Shown here piece after piece: positions 58,304 to 64,000 of a stretch of 64,000 bases of DNA (position 1 is the stretch's first letter; each line of letters begins with the position of its first letter). This DNA comes from Thiobacillus sp. 63-78 (GTDB lineage: Bacteria; Pseudomonadota; Gammaproteobacteria; Burkholderiales; Thiobacillaceae): positions 1 through 64,000 of the forward strand of contig MKWM01000073.1 of the NCBI GenBank assembly GCA_001899765.1. The letters run 5' to 3'. The notes below the pieces were generated by a model, which searched no databases, had not been told where the DNA came from, and worked only from the letters and a program-made list of their open reading frames with translations. Position numbers and translations under genes: made by a program.

Positions 58304-60033
58304 TACGCGCCCCCCCTGGCCGATGCGGCATTCTCGGTCATCTTCGTTTCGGTTTCCGGCGCATCGGGCGGCAAGCCGAGCATGCGCAGGCTCGCCGCCA
58401 TGACCTGGGCGAAGACAGGGCCCGCGACGCTGCCGCCGTAATACACGCCATCGGAAGGTTCATCGATTGACACGCCGATAATGAGGCGCGGATTCGATGC
58501 CGGGGCCATGCCGACGAAAGAAGCCAGATAGCGGTCCGACGCATAATGGCCATTGACGAGTTTATGCGCGGTCCCGGTCTTGCCGGCTACGCGATAGCCC
58601 GGCACACGGGTGAGCGTCCCGGTGCCCCCCTCCTGGGTCACGGTTTCCATCATGGCGCGCACTTCGCGCGCGACGGTCGGCGAGAACACGCGTTCGCCGA
58701 CGATTTCCTGGGGTTCGCGCTTGAGAAACGACAACGGCATCACCTCGCCGTCGTTGGCAAACGCCATATAGGCGCGGGTCAGTTGCAGCAGGCTGACCGA
58801 CAATCCGTATCCATAAGCCATGGTGGCCTGCTCAACCGGCTTCCAGGTTGAGGGGTCGCGCAGACGCCCGGCGGTTTCGCCCGGGAAGCCGGAACCCGGG
58901 AGCTGCCCGAACCCGGCGCGATGCAGCACCTCCCAGTGCTGTTGCGGCGTCAGCGTCAACGCCATTTTGGCCGCGCCGACATTGCTCGATTTCTGGATGA
59001 TTTCAGTCACCGACAGATGGTCATGGTGATGCTCGTCGTGCACCAGCTTGCGGCCGACCCGGAAATTATCCGGCGTCTCGATCACGCTGTCCGGGCGGAA
59101 CAACCCTCGTTCCAGCACCGCCGCCGCAACAAATGGCTTGACGGTAGACCCCGGTTCGAAAGTATCGATCACCGCGCGGTTGCGCATCAGATCCGGCTTG
59201 TAATTCTGACGATTGTTGGGATTGAACACCGGCTGGTTCACCAGCGCGAGGATCTCGCCAGTCTTGGCATCGAGCACCACGATGCTGCCGCCCTTTGCCT
59301 TGTGCTTCTCGATCGCGGCCGCCAGTTCCCGGTACGCCAGATACTGGATTCTGAGATCGAGCGACAGGGTCAGGTTGCCCCCCATCTGCGCGGTCTTGAT
59401 CGGCGCCAGGTCGCGAATGGTATTGCCGTGGCGATCACGCACGATCTGCCGCTCTCCCGGCCGGCCGGCCAGCCAGTCCTGATAGGCGCGCTCGACACCT
59501 TCCTGGCCCTTGTCGTCCACATTGGTGAATCCCACCACCTGCGCGGTGACCGCGCCGGCCGGGTAATAGCGGCGGTATTCGCGCCGCAGCGTCACCCCCG
59601 GCAGCCCCATCGTGGCGATCTTGACCGCCTGCTCCGGCGTCACGGGACGCCGCACGCTGAATTCGCCACGGGTTTTGCGCGCCAGCGTTTTCGCCAGTTC
59701 CGCCGGCGAAGTATCGAGCGTCCTGGCCAGATGCGTGCGCTGGTCCGCCGTCAGATTCAGTTCGTCCGGGTTCGCCCACAGGGATTCGACAGGCGTGCTG
59801 ATCGCCAGCAGTTGACCGTAGCGGTCGGTCACCTGTCCACGGTGCGCCGGCAGCGTGAGATTGCGATTGGCCACCGCATCGCCCTTGCCCTGCAGATAGT
59901 CGGTATGGAGTCCCTGCAGATAAAACGCCCGCCCCGCCACCACCGTCAGTCCGACAAGCAGCAGTCCGCCTACCGCCGCCATGCGCCAGGGGGCAAGATT
60001 CAGTTTGAGCAGCTTGCGCGAGTGGTAATTCAT
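58303..60033 (-). CDS. ftsI: Peptidoglycan transpeptidase FtsI (PBP3)
   Basis: FtsI is the division-specific class B penicillin-binding protein. The 576-aa protein has one transmembrane helix (residues 18-38), a pedestal domain with RGQVTDRYGQLLA, and transpeptidase motifs STVK at 296-299 (nucleophile Ser296), SSN at 349-351 and KTG at 485-487. It works with FtsW and overlaps ftsL by 4 bp. Confidence 0.97.
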   Translation of the reverse strand: MNYHSRKLLKLNLAPWRMAAVGGLLLVGLTVVAGRAFYLQGLHTDYLQGKGDAVANRNLTLPAHRGQVTDRYGQLLAISTPVESLWANPDELNLTADQRTHLARTLDTSPAELAKTLARKTRGEFSVRRPVTPEQAVKIATMGLPGVTLRREYRRYYPAGAVTAQVVGFTNVDDKGQEGVERAYQDWLAGRPGERQIVRDRHGNTIRDLAPIKTAQMGGNLTLSLDLRIQYLAYRELAAAIEKHKAKGGSIVVLDAKTGEILALVNQPVFNPNNRQNYKPDLMRNRAVIDTFEPGSTVKPFVAAAVLERGLFRPDSVIETPDNFRVGRKLVHDEHHHDHLSVTEIIQKSSNVGAAKMALTLTPQQHWEVLHRAGFGQLPGSGFPGETAGRLRDPSTWKPVEQATMAYGYGLSVSLLQLTRAYMAFANDGEVMPLSFLKREPQEIVGERVFSPTVAREVRAMMETVTQEGGTGTLTRVPGYRVAGKTGTAHKLVNGHYASDRYLASFVGMAPASNPRLIIGVSIDEPSDGVYYGGSVAGPVFAQVMAASLRMLGLPPDAPETETKMTENAASARGGA

Positions 60034-60302
60034 GGCGCGCTCGTCAGGGTTTCGACGCGTACCCGGTCATGCGGCGGCGCGATCAGGCCCAGCCGGGTTC
60101 TTGCGAGCGTATCGATCCGCGCCGGATTGGCCCATGTGCCCTGCTCCAGTTGCAGTTTTCCCCATTGCTCGTCCAGCACGCGCGCTTCTTTTTTCAGACG
60201 CTCCAGCTCCACAAAATACGTACGCGCACGATGCTGCGCCTGGATCACCGCCAGCGCACACACGACCAGCACCAGCGCCAGGACGGCATTGAGACGGCTC
60301 AC
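60030..60302 (-). CDS. ftsL: Cell division protein FtsL
   Basis: A 90-aa bitopic protein: transmembrane helix about residues 5-22, then a coiled-coil-prone segment ([32 protein letters not shown] in pieces), then [14 protein letters not shown]. Length and the position between rsmH and ftsI identify FtsL, which forms a complex with FtsB and FtsQ. Overlaps both neighbours by 4 bp. Confidence 0.93.
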   Translation of the reverse strand: MSRLNAVLALVLVVCALAVIQAQHRARTYFVELERLKKEARVLDEQWGKLQLEQGTWANPARIDTLARTRLGLIAPPHDRVRVETLTSAP

Positions 60303-61234
60303 GACGTCGCACCCACGCGCTCGGCCACCCGCAGTACCGCGCTACGCGCACGCGGATTGGCGGCCACCTCGGCATCGCTCGCACGCTGGGCACGCCCCAC
60401 CCGCCTCAAGCGCCCCGGTTTCAGCATGGCGGCCGGAATCGGCAGCCGGCGCGGCGCCTGCTCCCCTTCGGACTCGTCGCGCATGAAACGCTTGACGATA
60501 CGGTCTTCCAGCGAATGAAAGCTGATCACCGCGAGCCGTCCGCCGGGGTGCAGTCTGTCCACGCATTGCGGCAGCACGTTGCTCAGCTCTTCCAGTTCGC
60601 GGTTGAGATAAATCCGTATAGCCTGGAAGCTTCGGGTCGCCGGGTGTTGCCCCGGTTCGCGCCTCTTGACCGTGGCGGCAATGAGATTCGCCAGTTGCCC
60701 GGTACTGCGGACGGCTTCTTTTTGCCGTACCGCAACAATCGCGCGCGCAATCGATTTAGCAAACCGCTCTTCCCCATAGGTACGGATGACCTCACTGATT
60801 TCCTTCTCGTCCGCAGTCGCCAGCCAGTCCGCCGCCGACAGCCCGCTTCCCGGATCCATGCGCATGTCGAGCGGGGCATCGAAACGAAAACTGAAGCCGC
60901 GCGTCGCGTCGTCAAGCTGCGGCGACGACACCCCGATATCCAGCAAAATCCCGTTCGCCTGCACGACCCCCAATTCGTCCAGCACCGCGCCCAGGCGCGA
61001 AAACGTACTCTGCACCAGCGTCAGCCGGGCGTCCTTCAAGGTACGGCCAACGTCAATGGCATCCGGATCGCGATCCAGCGCGACGAGCCGTCCGCGCGCA
61101 CCCAGTTGCGCGAGAATCAGCCGGCTATGCCCGCCACGCCCGAACGTGGCGTCGACATACACGCCTTCGGGCCTGATCGCCAGCGCCGCCACCGCCTCCT
61201 GTGCCAGCACCGGCACATGGGCGGGCTCTCTCAC
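60299..61234 (-). CDS. rsmH: 16S rRNA (cytosine-1402-N4)-methyltransferase
   Basis: RsmH (MraW) methylates N4 of C1402 in 16S rRNA. The 311-aa protein has [13 protein letters not shown], the SAM loop [37 protein letters not shown] in parts, and [17 protein letters not shown]. The start is taken as GTG at 61234, overlapping the mraZ stop as GTGA. An upstream ATG would run 30 codons into mraZ. Confidence 0.95.
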   Translation of the reverse strand: MREPAHVPVLAQEAVAALAIRPEGVYVDATFGRGGHSRLILAQLGARGRLVALDRDPDAIDVGRTLKDARLTLVQSTFSRLGAVLDELGVVQANGILLDIGVSSPQLDDATRGFSFRFDAPLDMRMDPGSGLSAADWLATADEKEISEVIRTYGEERFAKSIARAIVAVRQKEAVRSTGQLANLIAATVKRREPGQHPATRSFQAIRIYLNRELEELSNVLPQCVDRLHPGGRLAVISFHSLEDRIVKRFMRDESEGEQAPRRLPIPAAMLKPGRLRRVGRAQRASDAEVAANPRARSAVLRVAERVGATS

Positions 61235-61677
61235 AACGTAAACCCCTCCAGCTCGGGGGGCAGCGAGTCGTCGCTGAAGCTCAGCGCCTGCGATACCTGC
61301 GCTTCCCATCGCGCCTCGTTCCACAACTCGATCTTGCTTCCCTGCCCCACCAGCACGAGGCTCTTATCGAGCTCGGCGAATTTGCGCAGCATGGGCGGCA
61401 GCAGCACGCGGCCGGCGCCATCCATATCCATGTCGTGCGCGTAGCCCACAAGCAGCTGCTTGAGGCTGCGGGTACGAAGATTGAAATCGGAGAGGCCGTT
61501 GAGCTTTTTCTCGATCGGCTCCCATTCGGGCAGGGGATACAGCAACAGGCACTGGCTCGGGTCGGCAGTGATCACCACGCGCCCCCCTCCATTCACCAAC
61601 AGGGCGTCGCGATAGCGTGCCGGCACCACGAGCCGGTTCTTGCTATCCAGGCTGACTGTCGCAACGCCCCGAAACAT
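61231..61677 (-). CDS. mraZ: Transcriptional regulator MraZ
   Basis: MraZ is the AbrB-fold repressor that controls the dcw operon. The 148-aa protein carries two SpoVT/AbrB-like halves: residues 1-50 ([23 protein letters not shown]) and residues 75-120 ([24 protein letters not shown]). It is the first gene of the cluster, preceded by four 10-bp-spaced MraZ boxes. Confidence 0.96.
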   Translation of the reverse strand: MFRGVATVSLDSKNRLVVPARYRDALLVNGGGRVVITADPSQCLLLYPLPEWEPIEKKLNGLSDFNLRTRSLKQLLVGYAHDMDMDGAGRVLLPPMLRKFAELDKSLVLVGQGSKIELWNEARWEAQVSQALSFSDDSLPPELEGFTL

Positions 61678-61741
61678 GCCCCCCCCAAATTTATTGAAAT
61701 CAAGCCCGGCTGAATTTGATCGTGCGGGGCGGGTGCATTCT

Positions 61742-61803
61742 CCCACAACTTCCCACCAATCACCACTTGCGCCCACTATAGTGGATAGTTTGAGGGGGGT
61801 CAA
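61742..61803 (-). promoter_or_regulatory. dcw operon promoter with four MraZ boxes
   Basis: On the minus strand, TTGACC (61798-61803) and TATAGT (61775-61780) are separated by exactly 17 bp, a good sigma-70 promoter. Four GTGGG/GTGGT units then start at 10-bp intervals (plus-strand positions 61742, 61752, 61762, 61772), beginning at the -10 box. Three are GTGGG and one is GTGGT. Such 10-bp-spaced TGGG repeats are the known MraZ binding sites, so autorepression is likely. Confidence 0.88.
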
Positions 61804-61815
61804 GCTGATGGACAC

Positions 61816-61849
61816 AAAAAAACCCCTATGTCTCAAGGACTTAGGGGTT
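61816..61849 (-). terminator. rnpB terminator
   Basis: Stem AACCCCTA (61821-61828) with TAGGGGTT (61842-61849), followed on the minus strand by seven T. It ends the RNase P RNA transcript about 100 bp after its 3' end, just before the mraZ promoter. Confidence 0.85.
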
Positions 61850-61949
61850 GTTTGAGGTTGTGGATAAGTTTCTGGAAAAACCGATACTTAGTCGATATAT
61901 TTTTATATTTTTTTAAGTTAAAAAGCTAAGTTATTGAATTGAATAAGAA

Positions 61950-62257
61950 GCGGAAAAGCTGGTCGATAAGCCGGGTTCTGTCATGGACAACCATTCCTCT
62001 AGGCCGGTCATTGCTGACCGGCTCAAGCCACCTACCCGCAGACTCAGCGAGCCGCTTCATCGCCTGCCTATTTGGTGTTGCTCCGGATGGAGGTTACCGC
62101 GTTTCACCGTAACTGAATACGCTCGTCTCTGTGGCCCTGTTCCTCGCCTCGCGGCGTCCGGCCGTTAGCCGGCATCCTGCTCTGTGGAGCCCGGACTTTC
62201 CTCTCCCGCCAAATCCCGGGAGATCTGCGGCAGCGGTTGTCTGGCCTGCTTTTCCGC
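61950..62257 (-). ncRNA. rnpB: RNase P RNA, class A
   Basis: The minus strand carries hallmark class A RNase P RNA segments: GAGGAAAGTCCGGGCTCC near the 5' end, GGTAAACGCGG-type GTGAAACGCGGTAACC, GGTAGGTGGC-type CGGGTAGGTGGCTTGAG, and ACAGAACCCGGCTTATCG near the 3' end. Terminal helix P1 is formed by GCGGAAAAGC and GCTTTTCCGC, which set the ends. Length is about 308 nt, shorter than in E. coli. It cleaves tRNA 5' leaders. Confidence 0.95.
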
Positions 62258-62262
62258 CTGCG

Positions 62263-62268
62263 ATTATA
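62263..62268 (-). promoter_or_regulatory. -10 box of rnpB
   Basis: TATAAT on the minus strand, ending 5 bp before the predicted RNase P RNA 5' end. The -35 region is not clear. Confidence 0.6.
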
Positions 62269-62347
62269 GAACTTTTCCTTGACTGCGTCCGCTTGTTTGC
62301 TATGCAGGAATACCCGGACCGATCCAGGCCCGATCAGGAGAGTCATC

Positions 62348-62860
62348 ATGAGAAGACGCCTGTATTTCACGGTGCCGGACGTAGCGAGCGCCCGACGGAT
62401 CCGCGACGAACTGCTGCTGACCCGCATCGAGGACGGCCACATTCACGTTCTAGCCCGGGACGACGTGCCGTTGCCCGGCCTGCACGAAGCTTCGATCCTG
62501 CAGAAAACCGATTTTGTCCACGGCGCCGAAACCGGGCTGGCGGTCGGCGGCGGCCTTGGCATTCTGGCCGGTCTGGTGGCAGTGTTTTTCCCCCCCGCGG
62601 GGGTGGATCTGCAACTGGTCACCATTCTGCTCACGGCCCTGATCGGCGCGGCGTTCGGCGCCTGGGTCGCCAGCATGGTGGCCAGCGCCATCCCCAATTC
62701 ACGGCTGAAAACCTTCGAGGCGGCCATCGCCGCGGGGCGCATTCTGATGATGGTGGATGCCCCGTCCGGGCGGGTCGAGGAAATCAGGAAACTTGTCGCC
62801 TCACACCATCCGGAGGCGATGAATTCAGGCGTCGAACCCACCATTCCGGCATTCCCGTAA
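62348..62860 (+). CDS. DUF1269-type membrane protein
   Basis: A 170-aa protein with two close hydrophobic segments (about residues 63-85 and 90-112) in the Gly/Ala-rich centre (GLAVGGGLGILAGLVAVFF; TALIGAAFGAWVASMV). The N-terminal RRLYFTVPDVASARRIRDELLLTRIEDGHIHVLAR in parts and C-terminal MMVDAPSGRVEEI flank it. This matches the DUF1269 family of small membrane proteins of unknown role. AGGAGAG precedes ATG at 62348; a strong terminator follows. Confidence 0.78.
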   Translation: MRRRLYFTVPDVASARRIRDELLLTRIEDGHIHVLARDDVPLPGLHEASILQKTDFVHGAETGLAVGGGLGILAGLVAVFFPPAGVDLQLVTILLTALIGAAFGAWVASMVASAIPNSRLKTFEAAIAAGRILMMVDAPSGRVEEIRKLVASHHPEAMNSGVEPTIPAFP

Positions 62861-62935
62861 TACCGCTCCTCCCCGCACAGCGCAGCGCAATACTGCGCGA
62901 TGCCTGGAAGCGGACCGAAGAGGCCCGCTTCCACC

Positions 62936-62968
62936 ACGGCAGACTTTCCCCGGTCTGCCGTTTTTTTT
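62936..62968 (+). terminator. Rho-independent terminator after DUF1269 gene
   Basis: Stem ACGGCAGAC with GTCTGCCGT around an 8-nt loop, followed by eight T. It ends at the pyrC stop codon and serves the plus-strand gene; the hairpin may also protect the pyrC transcript. Confidence 0.9.
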
Positions 62969-62969
62969 G

Positions 62970-64000
62970 TCAGACCACCCGCCAGCGGATCATCTCGCCG
63001 GCACGCAGCGGAACCAGTATCTCGTCGCCCAGTTCAAGACGTGACGGCGCCGTCCAGCTTTCACGGTGCAGCGTGATCGTTTCGGTGTGGCGCGGCAGAC
63101 CGTAGAAATCCGCACCGTAAAAACTGGCAAAGGCTTCCAGCCGGTCGAGCGCCCCGGCGTCCTCGAATGCCTCGGCATACAGCTCGATCGCGGCATGTGC
63201 GGAATAGATGCCGGCGCAACCGCATGCCGTCTCCTTGGCGCTGATCGCGTGCGGCGCGGAATCGGTGCCGAGAAAGAATTTTGGATTGCCGGAAACGGCC
63301 GCCGCCACCAGCGCCTGCCGGTGCGGTTCACGTTTCAGTACCGGCAGGCAGTACATATGCGGACGCATGCCGCCGCGGAACATGGCGTTGCGGTTGTACA
63401 GCAGATGATGCACGGTGATCGTCGCCGCCACATTGACGGGGGCCGCCGCCACGAATTCGGCGGCCTGGCGCGTGGTGATATGCTCCAGCACGATTTTCAG
63501 GGCAGGAAAGTCGCGCAACAGGCGCGTGAGATGGCGCTCGATGAATACGGCTTCACGGTCGAACACATCGACCTCGGCGTCGATCACTTCGCCGTGCAGC
63601 AACAGCGGCATCCCGACTTCTTCCATCGCCGCGATGGCCTTATAGGCCTTCGTCAGGTCGGTGACCCCGGAATCCGAATTCGTCGTCGCCCCGGCCGGGT
63701 AATACTTCACCGCGTGCACGAAGCCGCTGGTCCGCGCCCGACGGATTTCCTCGGGTGGCGTGTTATCGGTGAGATAGAGCGCCATCAGCGGCTCGAAAGC
63801 GGCGGCGCCTGTCGCCGCCAGCAGGCGGTTGCGATAGGCCTGCGCGTCGGCCACGCTCACCACCGGAGGCTTCAGGTTGGGCATGACGATGGCACGCGCG
63901 AACACGCGTGCGGTGTCGGGCAGCACATTCTGCATGGCGGCTCCGTCGCGGAAATGGACATGCCAGTCGTCGGGACGGGTGATCGTGAGGGTGTCGGTCA
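62970..64000 (-). CDS. pyrC: Dihydroorotase (start codon cut by window edge)
   Basis: PyrC closes carbamoyl-aspartate to dihydroorotate in pyrimidine synthesis. The frame reads [20 protein letters not shown] from the window edge, with zinc ligands His14 and His16. Later motifs are [15 protein letters not shown] (carboxylated Lys), [19 protein letters not shown] and [10 protein letters not shown]. The last two bases of the window are the TG of the presumed ATG, so only one base is missing. The full protein would be 343 aa, the type II (E. coli PyrC) size. Confidence 0.95.
   Translation of the reverse strand, partial: TDTLTITRPDDWHVHFRDGAAMQNVLPDTARVFARAIVMPNLKPPVVSVADAQAYRNRLLAATGAAAFEPLMALYLTDNTPPEEIRRARTSGFVHAVKYYPAGATTNSDSGVTDLTKAYKAIAAMEEVGMPLLLHGEVIDAEVDVFDREAVFIERHLTRLLRDFPALKIVLEHITTRQAAEFVAAAPVNVAATITVHHLLYNRNAMFRGGMRPHMYCLPVLKREPHRQALVAAAVSGNPKFFLGTDSAPHAISAKETACGCAGIYSAHAAIELYAEAFEDAGALDRLEAFASFYGADFYGLPRHTETITLHRESWTAPSRLELGDEILVPLRAGEMIRWRVV

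Overview
The window is about 64 kb of GC-rich, gene-dense bacterial chromosome. Gene content points to a betaproteobacterium, probably a chemolithoautotroph of the Thiobacillus/Nitrosomonadales type. The reasons are a carbon-metabolism block tkt-gap-pgk-pyk-fba with Calvin-cycle-type enzymes, several c-type cytochromes, a heavy-metal efflux system, and a complete division/cell-wall (dcw) cluster in the usual proteobacterial order. Taxonomy is inferred from gene content and order, not from a marker search. No phage, insertion sequence, CRISPR array or rRNA operon was seen.

Layout. (1) 0-7.6 kb, minus strand: tkt, gap, pgk, pyk, fba. The first three junctions each carry a similar ~115-bp hairpin repeat that abuts the upstream stop codon. 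(2) 7.6-17.2 kb: inositol-phosphatase-like protein, methyltransferase, redoxin, rsmE, periplasmic DsrE-like protein, argA, a PAS/GGDEF/EAL protein and a YbiT-type ABC-F protein. (3) 17.2-21.7 kb: a compact five-gene minus-strand operon with a DUF971 protein, a CCAEP-tailed radical SAM protein, an ATP-grasp ligase, a fructosamine-kinase-like protein and a LEA14-like lipoprotein. This is the best candidate for an undescribed system. (4) 22-23 kb: a Phd/ParE-type toxin-antitoxin pair beside tRNA-Arg(CCG). (5) 23-24.8 kb: a membrane-anchored diheme cytochrome c and a Sel1-repeat protein. (6) 24.8-36 kb: an RND metal efflux operon, and divergent from it a cytochrome b / SHP / diheme cytochrome c operon that continues into a QseBC/PmrAB-type two-component system. 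Two PmrA-type direct-repeat boxes sit between them. CusF and a multicopper-oxidase remnant follow. (7) 36-42.5 kb: secA, dciA, a GGDEF protein and an OmpA-like porin. (8) 42.5-61.8 kb: lpxC and the dcw cluster (ftsZ back to mraZ), read on the minus strand from a promoter with four MraZ boxes. (9) 61.8-64 kb: rnpB, a DUF1269 protein and pyrC, whose start codon lies one base beyond the window.

How it fits together. Region 1 supplies the reduction, regeneration and lower-glycolysis steps for carbon fixation; RuBisCO and phosphoribulokinase are not in the window. Region 6 looks like one regulon in which a two-component system controls its own redox-cytochrome operon and perhaps the divergent efflux pump. 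Region 8 is a near-continuous set of overlapping genes for peptidoglycan precursor synthesis and division. Three different families of intergenic palindromic repeats have entered its few gaps, and one copy now encodes the C-terminus of MurD. Gene starts were chosen from homology, ribosome-binding sites and overlaps with neighbours.
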